From: Oscillospiraceae bacterium
GTDB taxonomy: Bacteria > Bacillota > Clostridia > Oscillospirales > Ruminococcaceae
Length of the DNA: 64,000 bases
Assembly: GCA_016281125.1 (NCBI GenBank)
Contig: JAEEIA010000094.1
Coordinates: forward strand, 45,630-109,629
Direction: 5' to 3'
Part shown: piece by piece, positions 26,408-34,227 of the stretch
How positions within the stretch are numbered: the stretch's first letter is position 1
Layout of the letters: each line of letters opens with the position of its first letter
Translations under genes and position numbers: made by a program
Notes under the pieces: generated by a model
What the model was told of the DNA's origin: nothing
Seen by the model: only the letters and a program-made list of their open reading frames with translations
Databases searched by the model: none

Positions 26408-26497
26408 TCGTTGCGGAGGGAACCGCGGCTTTCGCGTATTCAATCGAAAGATCCGGTCATAAAATCGAGTCAGGCATCGTTTGAGAAGGAGATAACT

Positions 26498-27241
26498 ATG
26501 GTATATATCACAGGGGATACGCACGGCGATTTTTCACGTTTTAAGAACGCGATGCTAAAAAAAGCGGACGCGAATGATATTATAATTGTATGCGGGGATT
26601 TCGGCTTTTTCTGGGATGACTCCAAAAAAGAGCAGAAGCTGCGCGAAAAGCTGATGAATCTCAGATACACCGTTGCCTTTGTGGATGGTTGTCATGAGAA
26701 TTATGACATGCTGGAAGCCTATCCTGTTGAGGACTGGAACGGCGGAAAAGCGCGCATCATCGCACCGAATATTATTCATCTGCTCCGCGGAGAAATCTAT
26801 ACAATCTGCGGAAAACGGTTCTTTACATTCGGCGGCGGCCATTCCCAGGATTTTGAATACCGCACGGCGGAAAACTGGTGGGAACGCGAGCAGCCGACTT
26901 ACGAGGAAATTCTCCACGCTGCTGAAAACCTCAAATCATACGATAACACGGTTGATTACATCATCACGCATGAGCCGCCTGCTTCACTGAAGGACTGTCT
27001 GCGTGTGGATATGATGCAGCGGCTGGAGGTGCATGCGTTCTTTGAGGATCTGACGCAGATCTGCACGTTCCGGCAGTGGTATTTCGGTAAATGCCACCTG
27101 AACCGCTATGTGCCGGTGAAGTATTACGCCGTGTTCGACAATATCTACCCGCTGCGGGATACGCAGGGCAAGGCACTCTCCGCACAGTACGATCCGGATA
27201 CTGTCGCGGAGCCGGAGCCTGTTCCGGAGGAGGAATCATAA
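26498..27241 (+). CDS. Metallophosphoesterase
   Basis: A 247-residue calcineurin-like phosphoesterase. N-terminal metal motif GDTHGDF (6-12), second motif CGDFGFFWDD, then DGCHENYDML (the GNHE equivalent reads GCHEN), and later THEPP and GKCHLNR for the remaining metal-binding His residues. No signal peptide. The start at 26498 is chosen for AGAAGGAG seven bases upstream; upstream in-frame codons overlap the region after tex and have no ribosome site. Its stop overlaps the next start (TAATG), so it is translationally coupled to the MscS channel gene. Substrate unknown; family members include nucleotidases and phosphodiesterases. Confidence 0.85.
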   Translation: MVYITGDTHGDFSRFKNAMLKKADANDIIIVCGDFGFFWDDSKKEQKLREKLMNLRYTVAFVDGCHENYDMLEAYPVEDWNGGKARIIAPNIIHLLRGEIYTICGKRFFTFGGGHSQDFEYRTAENWWEREQPTYEEILHAAENLKSYDNTVDYIITHEPPASLKDCLRVDMMQRLEVHAFFEDLTQICTFRQWYFGKCHLNRYVPVKYYAVFDNIYPLRDTQGKALSAQYDPDTVAEPEPVPEEES

Positions 27242-28110
27242 TGCAGGAGCAACTGGAAGCCGGTCAGGAGGCGCTGGAACACACTACCGGTATATTGGCG
27301 TCGCTCGGTGAAAAGATTGTGGCGTTTCTGCCCACACTGCTGATTGCGCTTGTTGTTTTTCTGATCGGTGTGCTGATTGCGCGCTTTTTCGTCTGGCTGC
27401 TCCGCCATACGATGAAACGCGCCAAGGTCAATGCTGCTGCGATCAGCTTCGGTCAGTCGTTTGCACGGATTGTGCTGTATGTCATTCTCATCGTGATCTG
27501 CTTGTCACTGCTCGGCGTACCGGCCGCTTCTGTCATTACGCTGCTCGGTGCAGCCGGTGTGACGGTCGGTCTGGCGCTGCAAAACAGCCTGTCAAATCTG
27601 GCAGGTGGCTTTGTGCTGATGCTGGCCAAGCCGTTTCAGGCAGGGGACTATATTCTTGCTGACGGTGAGGAGGGCTATGTCGAAGCCGTCACGATTCTGT
27701 ATACACAGCTGACAACACGCGATAACCGCAGTGTATATCTGCCGAACAGCATGGTATCATCAGGCGCGGTCATCAATCTCTCACAGAAGGGAAAGCTGCG
27801 TGTCAGCGTTTCCGTATCCGTTTCCTACGGCACGGACATCGCCGCAGCGAGAACCGCGCTTCTGGATGCTGTCAAGCCGCTGAAATACGCACTTGACAAG
27901 CCGGAACCGACGGTCACCGTGGATGCGCTTGCCGACAGCGCCGTGACGCTTTCGCTGAATGTCTGGGTCGGAAAATCTGACTATTTTACTGCGAAGCCTG
28001 CGCTGCGTGAAACTGTACTGCATGCACTGAATTCTGCCGGGATTACGATTCCGTTCCCGCAGGTTGACGTTCATTTGCCGTATAATACCGAAAAGGATGA
28101 CAGAATATGA
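27241..28110 (+). CDS. mscS: Small-conductance mechanosensitive channel (MscS family)
   Basis: A 289-residue channel that opens on membrane tension during osmotic downshock. Three membrane helices occupy the first 130 residues. The pore helix carries the MscS pattern (GAAGVTVGLALQNSLSNLAGGFVLMLAKPFQAGDYI), followed by the beta domain (GYVEAVTILYTQL, RDNRSVYLPNS) and the cytoplasmic alpha-beta domain ending in PFPQVDVHL. ATG at 27241 overlaps the upstream stop by one base and has GGAGGAGG before it. An earlier in-frame ATG inside the phosphoesterase gene is not credible. The next gene overlaps by ATGA. Confidence 0.95.
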   Translation: MQEQLEAGQEALEHTTGILASLGEKIVAFLPTLLIALVVFLIGVLIARFFVWLLRHTMKRAKVNAAAISFGQSFARIVLYVILIVICLSLLGVPAASVITLLGAAGVTVGLALQNSLSNLAGGFVLMLAKPFQAGDYILADGEEGYVEAVTILYTQLTTRDNRSVYLPNSMVSSGAVINLSQKGKLRVSVSVSVSYGTDIAAARTALLDAVKPLKYALDKPEPTVTVDALADSAVTLSLNVWVGKSDYFTAKPALRETVLHALNSAGITIPFPQVDVHLPYNTEKDDRI

Positions 28111-28442
28111 AAATTACAGATGCAGGAATCGACGCATGGCGGGAGGCCAACCCCGTGATCAGCTACGGCCATATCGTGACCGTGGAAGAGCGTGCCGAGG
28201 ACTATTTCAGCTTGCAGGACACGGCGGATATCATTGATTATGTCAATTCCCGCACGCCGAGAGAGGAAATCTATCTGATGGCCGCCGTGACAGAATGTGC
28301 GAAACGTGCAGATATGCTTGACCGCTGGCTGTATTTGGAAGGGGAGTTTGATGACCTCTGGCATGAAATCAGCCGCAAGCTGAGAAAGCAGATCCGTTAC
28401 GCGAAAAAAGCACAGGCAGAATCCGCCGGAGGTGCTTCATGA
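28107..28442 (+). CDS. Small hypothetical protein
   Basis: A 111-residue protein that I do not recognise. It is acidic in the first half and basic near the end (RKLRKQIRYAKKAQ), likely mostly helical, with no signal peptide or membrane segment. Seen: WREANPVISYGHIVTVEERAEDYF near the N-terminus and a central acidic helix. Start and stop overlap both neighbours by four bases (ATGA), so it is a genuine coupled gene of the phosphoesterase-MscS operon. Function unknown. Confidence 0.7.
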   Translation: MKITDAGIDAWREANPVISYGHIVTVEERAEDYFSLQDTADIIDYVNSRTPREEIYLMAAVTECAKRADMLDRWLYLEGEFDDLWHEISRKLRKQIRYAKKAQAESAGGAS

Positions 28443-29704
28443 AGAAGAACAGTGTCCGCCGTGCATTGCCGCTGATCCTCAGCAGTTTGATTTTGCTTTT
28501 ACTTGCGGCGGTTTTTATCGTATTACAACTACGGAATGACAAGGAGCTGCATGAGGCCGCAGAGCAATCTGTGCAGTCCGGTACGGAGCAGACAACGGTG
28601 ACAGGCAGTTCGGAACCCGCTGTCAGTACGGAATCTGCCGCCGGTACCGATGCGCAGACATCCGGTGCAGAGAACAACTCCATTTTCGATGATCTCAGAG
28701 AGTCCATTCAAAACGCGCAGTCGAATCAGAATGGCAATACGCAGCCGATGAAACCGGTTGTAAAGCTGAAAACGCTGTATTATCCGGATTTCACCGAAGC
28801 CGGACTGGAAGCCGAGATGCTGACAAATCCGCTTCATCCAAGAATGAGAACCTATTCGATGCTGTTTGATTCAGAATCTGTGATTCTCAGCGAGCCGGTC
28901 AGTCTTTCTGAACTGACGGAGGGCGCAGATCAGGTCATGCTCTGGTTCTCCTATGATCCGGATCGGGTCGGTGACCGGCTCAGTCATATGCAGGTAATGC
29001 GCTTTGATCCGGATTCAGATACTGCGACTGATCCGTTTCATCAAATGACCGGCGCTGAAATTGACGAAGCACAGCACCGCATATCTATCGCGGTAAGCGA
29101 GCCGGGCGTGTATTATGTCTATGATACGAATGCCAATGAACGATTGAGCGGAAACCCGACGGATATACCGATGCTGTACCGGAATCCGACAGTTGGCTTT
29201 GAAATGGAATTTCCGGCTGAGGTCATGTTCATGCAGTACGGCATCAGCTTCATGCATATTGAGGAACAGTTCCTGCCGGATGAAGTTTGCCGGTACGACA
29301 ACGACGGAGCAAGACATATTGCGCCGCTGATTTTCATACAGGACGGCACCGATCCCGGAATCTATGATTTTAGGATGGAGTGGGTAACAGACTGCGCAGG
29401 CGCAGACGCCGCCGCAGAGGCGTTCATCAGTGAATCGCTGAATCCGGAGGGCAGACGCTGCAAGGTTGTGCGGAATGATTCCGGTAAGCTGCCGGACGGA
29501 ACATACCGGCGGCTGATTATGACGACTGCACCTGCTCACGGCGATTCACCGGCACAGGCTGAACTGTTTGCAGCATACGATCTGAAGCAGGGCGAGATCA
29601 TTACCGTGCATTACGCATTGAATCCTGCTGCCAAGGAACGGCTGTACGATACGCTGACTGACAGCCTTGACACATTCCGTAAAACCGGAACTGCCTTACA
29701 GTAA
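28439..29704 (+). CDS. Membrane-anchored hypothetical protein
   Basis: A 421-residue protein with one N-terminal membrane helix (about 9-30: LPLILSSLILLLLAAVFIVL), a Ser/Thr/Glu/Ala-rich linker (about 38-85), then an extracytoplasmic region of about 320 residues. The first part (about 105-220) reads like an Ig-type or beta-sandwich domain; the second (about 225-415) contains VGFEMEFPAEV and PDGTYRRLIMTTAPAH and resembles PsbP-like or DUF-type lipoprotein domains only loosely. No catalytic motif. It is the last gene of the tight operon with the phosphoesterase and MscS channel and is followed by a strong terminator. Function unknown. Confidence 0.7.
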   Translation: MKKNSVRRALPLILSSLILLLLAAVFIVLQLRNDKELHEAAEQSVQSGTEQTTVTGSSEPAVSTESAAGTDAQTSGAENNSIFDDLRESIQNAQSNQNGNTQPMKPVVKLKTLYYPDFTEAGLEAEMLTNPLHPRMRTYSMLFDSESVILSEPVSLSELTEGADQVMLWFSYDPDRVGDRLSHMQVMRFDPDSDTATDPFHQMTGAEIDEAQHRISIAVSEPGVYYVYDTNANERLSGNPTDIPMLYRNPTVGFEMEFPAEVMFMQYGISFMHIEEQFLPDEVCRYDNDGARHIAPLIFIQDGTDPGIYDFRMEWVTDCAGADAAAEAFISESLNPEGRRCKVVRNDSGKLPDGTYRRLIMTTAPAHGDSPAQAELFAAYDLKQGEIITVHYALNPAAKERLYDTLTDSLDTFRKTGTALQ

Positions 29705-29711
29705 CCATAAA

Positions 29712-29755
29712 AACCGATCCCTCTCACATGGCAGAGGGACCGGTTTTCTGTTTTC
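29712..29755. terminator. Bidirectional terminator between convergent genes
   Basis: AACCGATCCCTCT (29712-29724) pairs with AGAGGGACCGGTT (29733-29745) with one mismatch-like pair, followed by TTCTGTTTT on the + strand and TTTATGG on the minus strand. Confidence 0.88.
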
Positions 29756-29786
29756 TCGTATAAAAAACTCTGTGAACGAAGCAGCA

Positions 29787-31043
29787 TCAGCTTTCCGTGA
29801 GCTTCTCCTTTGCCAGCGAGAGCATCAGCTTGATGCGGTTCTGCTGATTGACGCGGGTTGCGCCGGGATCGTAGTCGATGGCACAGATATTGGCGTCCTT
29901 GTATTTTTCGTTCATACCGCGGATCATGCCTTTGCCGACGATATGATTCGGCAGGCAGCCGAACGGCTGCACGCAGACAATATTGCCGTAGCCCTTTTCA
30001 ATCAGCTCTGACATTTCGGCTGTCAGCAGCCAGCCTTCGCCCATGCATACGCCGCTGCTGATGGTTTCCTCCCCGAGCGCTTTCAGCTTCGGGAACGGAA
30101 TCGGCTTTTCAAACTGCGGATAATCCTTCAGAACACCGAGCATGACCTTTTCCAGGCGCTCCACATACCACACGGATACCCTGCTGAACGTCACGCCCTT
30201 GCGGTCGCCGTAGAGCCTGTGGTTTTCCCTGACGATGTTGAGCGAATACATTGCAAAGCCGAGGATTCCCGGCACCATGACCTCCGCGCCCTGCTCAACG
30301 AGGAAATCCGGCAGATGATCATTGCCGAAATCAGCATATTTGACATACAGCTCTCCGACAATGCCGACCTTCGGCTTTACGGTTCTGGTGACCGGTACCG
30401 CCGCAAAATCGTCTGCAATCGCGCGGAAATTCTGCTTGATTTTCCGCATTGTCAGCCCTTTGTTTTCGCGGATCTGATCTGTGAGCTTCACGCGCCATTT
30501 TTCCATAATAGCTGCGGCATCGCCCTTGCTGTTCTCATACGGCACGACCTGATTTCGCAGCAGCATGATGTAATCGCCGTAGAGCCATGTGATCAGTCCT
30601 TTCAGGAACATGAGCGGAGAAATATCAAAGCCGCTGTTTTTTTCAATGCCGCCGAAGTTGACAGATACGACCGGTACATATTCCAGTCCGGCTTTTTTCA
30701 GCGCCTTACGCAGCATGTGAACATAATTCGATGCACGGCAGCCGCCGCCGGTCTGATAGAGCATCAGCGCGGTAGTTTTCGGATCATAGTCACCGGATTC
30801 GATCGCATAAATCAGCTGACCGATAACAACGATGGCCGGATAACAGGCGTCATTGTGGACATATTTCAGTCCCGTGTCAATGACCTTCTGTCCGGAATAA
30901 TCGAGGAATGCGACTTTATAACCCGCATCGCGGAATACCGAACCCATCAGTGAGAAATGCACAGGCAGTGCATTCGGAATCAGGATCGTATGCGTTTTTT
31001 TCATTTCCGGTGTAAATTCCGGATACAGCTCATTGGTTGCCAA
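29787..31043 (-). CDS. Acyl-CoA dehydratase-activase associated protein (small component)
   Basis: A 418-residue cytoplasmic protein that matches the C-terminal part of the large BadF-type 2-hydroxyacyl-CoA dehydratase activase proteins of Clostridia. Seen: NDACYPAIVVIGQLIYAIESGDYD with a conserved Cys, TGGGCRASNY, and VQPFGCLPNHIVGKGM. The Cys-containing blocks resemble iron-sulfur ligands of the dehydratase fold. Start is TTG at 31043 behind AAGGAGAG. It lies five bases after the stop of the partner gene, so the two make one functional unit that is a single long protein in many relatives. Reaction unknown. Confidence 0.8.
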   Translation of the reverse strand: MATNELYPEFTPEMKKTHTILIPNALPVHFSLMGSVFRDAGYKVAFLDYSGQKVIDTGLKYVHNDACYPAIVVIGQLIYAIESGDYDPKTTALMLYQTGGGCRASNYVHMLRKALKKAGLEYVPVVSVNFGGIEKNSGFDISPLMFLKGLITWLYGDYIMLLRNQVVPYENSKGDAAAIMEKWRVKLTDQIRENKGLTMRKIKQNFRAIADDFAAVPVTRTVKPKVGIVGELYVKYADFGNDHLPDFLVEQGAEVMVPGILGFAMYSLNIVRENHRLYGDRKGVTFSRVSVWYVERLEKVMLGVLKDYPQFEKPIPFPKLKALGEETISSGVCMGEGWLLTAEMSELIEKGYGNIVCVQPFGCLPNHIVGKGMIRGMNEKYKDANICAIDYDPGATRVNQQNRIKLMLSLAKEKLTES

Positions 31044-31048
31044 ACTTT

Positions 31049-33982
31049 TTAACTCTCCTTTTTGCCTGCATCATAGCCCGCAGCTGCAAAGAGGCTGCGC
31101 AGACGGATCTTTGCAGCTCCGGCGTTCGTAACCTCGTCAATTTTCAGCTGGGTATAGATCTTTCCGGCCTTTTCCAGAATGGAACGCACCTCGTCCGTCG
31201 TGACTGCATCCACACCGCAGCCGAATGACACAAACTGCACGAGGTTGATCTGTTCCTCCGGCAGCGATTCTGCCACATATCTGGCGGCAAGATACAGTCT
31301 TGCGTGATAGGTCCACTGATTGAGGACGGTCGTGCGGAACGGATCGACGCGGCAGGCGATACTGTCCTCCGTAATCACCACGGCACCGAGTCCGCAGATC
31401 AGCTTGTCCAGTCCGTGATTTACCTCGGGGTCAATGTGATACGGACGTCCGGCCAGCACGATCACCGGGCGGTTCTCTTTTTTCGCAACTACGAGAAATT
31501 CCTCTGCCTTTCTGCGAACCGCGTCCATATAGCTTTCGTATTCTTTATATGAGGCGTCCGCTGCGGCTTTCATCTGCTTCTGCGTGAAGCTGTAACCGTA
31601 CTGCCGCAGAATCTCGCGGAACTTTGCGGGGAATGCCCTGCGGTTGTGGATGCCGACAAAGTCGTGCAGATATTTGACCTCTTTCAGCGCCTTGATATTG
31701 ATATTTGCGACCTCTGGGTAATACGCAACAACCGGACAGTTATAATGATTGTCGCCTGCGCCCTCGTTGACGTTGTAGCTCATGCAGGGGTAGAAGATCA
31801 TATCCGGGCTTTCAGCGAGCAGCGCTTCGATATGTCCGTGCAGGAGCTTGGCCGGGAAGCAGATCGTATCGGATGGAATGGTATGCTGCCCGGAGAGATA
31901 CAGCTTTCTGGTGGAATCCGGCGAAACAATGACATTGAAGCCGAGTGCCGTCAGCAATGTGTGCCAGAACGGCAGCAGCTCGTAGATATTCAGTGCCAGC
32001 GGAATGCCGACGGTCGGTTGTCCGGCTTTGATTTCGTTTTTGCGGTATTTCATCAGCAGCTGACGCTTTTCCTCATAGAGGTTATACGCGGCAGGCTGCG
32101 TTTTCAGCTTGAGCGGGCGGTCGCAGCGGTTGCCTGCAATGAATGTATGCGTTCCGCCGAACGAATTGACGGTCAAAGAGCAGTTGTTGTTGCAGCCTTT
32201 GCAGGTGATGGTTTTAACGGTATGCGTAAAATCACGAAGCTGTTCCGCATTGAGCACGGTGCTTTGACCGGTCGAGCGCTTCTGTGCGTAGAGTGCGGCG
32301 CCGTATGCGCCCATGATGCCGGAGATTTCCGGGCGGATGACCTCCTGATTCAGCTCCAGCTCAAATGCGCGGAGTACGGCGTCATTCAAGAATGTGCCGC
32401 CCTGTACAACAATATTCTTTCCGAGCTCTGAGGCATTTGCGCAGCGGATCACTTTATAAAGCGCATTCTTGACGACGCTCATGGACAGACCAGCGGAGAT
32501 ATTCTCGACAGATGCGCCGTCCTTCTGTGCCTGCTTGACCGAGCTGTTCATGAATACTGTACAGCGGGAGCCGAGATCGACAGGCTGATCGGCAAACAGA
32601 CCGAGCTTTGCAAAATCCGCAATGCTGTAATGCATGGCCTCGGCAAAGGTCTGCAAAAAGGAGCCGCAGCCTGAGGAGCATGCCTCATTCAGGAAAATGT
32701 TATCGATGGCATGATTATGGATCCGGAAGCACTTGATATCCTGCCCGCCGATGTCAATGATGAAGTCCACATCCGGTTTGAATTTCTGTGCGGCCGTGTA
32801 GTGCGCAATGGTTTCCACAATGCCGCAGTCAATGCCGAATGCCTCGCGGATAATATCCTCGCCGTAGCCCGTGACGGCAGAGCCTGCAATCTGAATGCCC
32901 GGGTAGGTTTTGTAGAGATGGAGAAGATAATCGCGGATGACAGGCACGGGATTGCCTTTGTTGGACTGATAAATCGTATCGAGAATGTTGCCGTCTGCGT
33001 CGGTGACAGCGGCCTTGATTGTGGTTGAACCCGCATCAATACCAAGATACATATCCCCGTGCGGCTGATCAATATAGCGGACATGTGAAGAATTAGCCTT
33101 GTGCCGTGCACAGAATGCATCATAATCCGCCTGCGATGCGAACAGCGGCTGCGTGGTCATATAGCTGCCGGATGCGGTGTATGCTTCGGCGCGCTCTGCA
33201 AGCTCCGTCAGCGAAAAGACACGGCTGTCGCACTGCATGGCCGCGCCGTAAGCGACATAATACAGCGCGTGCTCCGGGCAAACGCCTTTCAGTTTCAGCG
33301 TTTCGTCAAAGCTGTCACGCAGCTTGTCAAGATAGGTGAGCGGGCCGCCGAGATACAGCACATTTCCGGCGATTTCACGTCCCTGTGCCAGGCCGCCGAC
33401 GGTCTGATTGACGACAGCCTTCAGGATGCTTGCCGCGATATTCGGGAAGCCTGCGCCCTGATTGAGCAGCGGCTGAATATCCGATTTCGCAAACACGCCG
33501 CAGCGGGATGCGATTGTGTAGATTTTATCTGCATTTCCGGCCAGACGGTTCATCTCGTCCGGAGAAACGCCGATCAGTGTCGCCATCTGGTCGATAAACG
33601 CACCTGTACCGCCTGCACAGCTACCGTTCATGCGGGCTTCAAAGCCGCCTGTCAGAAACAGAATTTTCGCATCCTCGCCGCCGAGCTCAATCACGACGTC
33701 CGTCCCGGGGTTGAGCTTTGTGACGGCAGCACGCGTGGAGTAAACCTCCTGCGCAAAAGGAATCTCCAGAGCCTCTGCCAGTCCCATGCCAGCAGAGCCG
33801 GAGATCGTAACATGCATATTCTGTTCACCGGTCTGCTCTGTGATTCTGCGCAGATAGACCGCTGTCATTTCCGCAATGCGGGACATATGCCGCTCATAGG
33901 ACGAAAACAGAATTTCATTCTGCTCTCCCAGCACGACGCATTTGATCGTTGTGGATCCGATATCGAGTCCGAGTCTTTTCAT
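31049..33982 (-). CDS. BadF/BadG-type ATPase, acyl-CoA dehydratase activase (large component)
   Basis: A 977-residue cytoplasmic protein with two ASKHA ATPase domains in tandem. The first begins at DIGSTT (6-11) and has NGSCAGGTGAFIDQM; the second begins near 315 with GIDAGSTT and has NEACSSGCGSFLQTF. These Cys positions correspond to the [4Fe-4S] ligands of the HgdC-type activator. A CKGCNNNCSLTV cluster (near 605) and a DUF2229-like C-terminal region follow, with MSYNVNEGAGDNHYNCPV. Known activators of this fold drive ATP-dependent electron transfer to 2-hydroxyacyl-CoA dehydratases. No dehydratase subunits are adjacent, so the partner is not known. Own promoter upstream. Confidence 0.9.
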   Translation of the reverse strand: MKRLGLDIGSTTIKCVVLGEQNEILFSSYERHMSRIAEMTAVYLRRITEQTGEQNMHVTISGSAGMGLAEALEIPFAQEVYSTRAAVTKLNPGTDVVIELGGEDAKILFLTGGFEARMNGSCAGGTGAFIDQMATLIGVSPDEMNRLAGNADKIYTIASRCGVFAKSDIQPLLNQGAGFPNIAASILKAVVNQTVGGLAQGREIAGNVLYLGGPLTYLDKLRDSFDETLKLKGVCPEHALYYVAYGAAMQCDSRVFSLTELAERAEAYTASGSYMTTQPLFASQADYDAFCARHKANSSHVRYIDQPHGDMYLGIDAGSTTIKAAVTDADGNILDTIYQSNKGNPVPVIRDYLLHLYKTYPGIQIAGSAVTGYGEDIIREAFGIDCGIVETIAHYTAAQKFKPDVDFIIDIGGQDIKCFRIHNHAIDNIFLNEACSSGCGSFLQTFAEAMHYSIADFAKLGLFADQPVDLGSRCTVFMNSSVKQAQKDGASVENISAGLSMSVVKNALYKVIRCANASELGKNIVVQGGTFLNDAVLRAFELELNQEVIRPEISGIMGAYGAALYAQKRSTGQSTVLNAEQLRDFTHTVKTITCKGCNNNCSLTVNSFGGTHTFIAGNRCDRPLKLKTQPAAYNLYEEKRQLLMKYRKNEIKAGQPTVGIPLALNIYELLPFWHTLLTALGFNVIVSPDSTRKLYLSGQHTIPSDTICFPAKLLHGHIEALLAESPDMIFYPCMSYNVNEGAGDNHYNCPVVAYYPEVANINIKALKEVKYLHDFVGIHNRRAFPAKFREILRQYGYSFTQKQMKAAADASYKEYESYMDAVRRKAEEFLVVAKKENRPVIVLAGRPYHIDPEVNHGLDKLICGLGAVVITEDSIACRVDPFRTTVLNQWTYHARLYLAARYVAESLPEEQINLVQFVSFGCGVDAVTTDEVRSILEKAGKIYTQLKIDEVTNAGAAKIRLRSLFAAAGYDAGKKES

Positions 33983-34049
33983 ATAGAAACCGTGGCTTTC
34001 TGAAAAATATTTCCGGCTGCGCCGGAGTCTGTTTTTTACACTATTTTAT

Positions 34050-34078
34050 ATTATACCATATGATGTACGATTTGTAAA
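34050..34078 (-). promoter_or_regulatory. Promoter of the activase operon
   Basis: On the minus strand TTTACA (34073-34078), 17-base spacer, TATAAT (34050-34055) with extended TG. It lies about 70 bases before the start at 33982. Confidence 0.85.
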
Positions 34079-34150
34079 CCCCTGATTTGTGCAGGTGTGT
34101 GGAAATAATTATCCTGAATTGTGCATTGTACATAAATATTTGATATGACA

Positions 34151-34179
34151 TTGACAATATCACATTCAAATGGTATAAT
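34151..34179 (+). promoter_or_regulatory. Promoter of the LRR-dockerin gene
   Basis: TTGACA (34151-34156), 17-base spacer, TATAAT (34174-34179), extended TG. It is divergent from the activase promoter. The spacer between the two genes is 245 bases and holds nothing else evident. Confidence 0.88.
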
Positions 34180-34227
34180 AATGATGAACCACAGTTCTTC
34201 TGTGACAAGGAATGAGAGGATGTATTT

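Noticed and set aside
26411..26497. Upstream extension of the metallophosphoesterase gene
   Set aside because: The in-frame codons before 26498 have no ribosome site and precede the conserved N-terminal metal motif by an atypical basic stretch.
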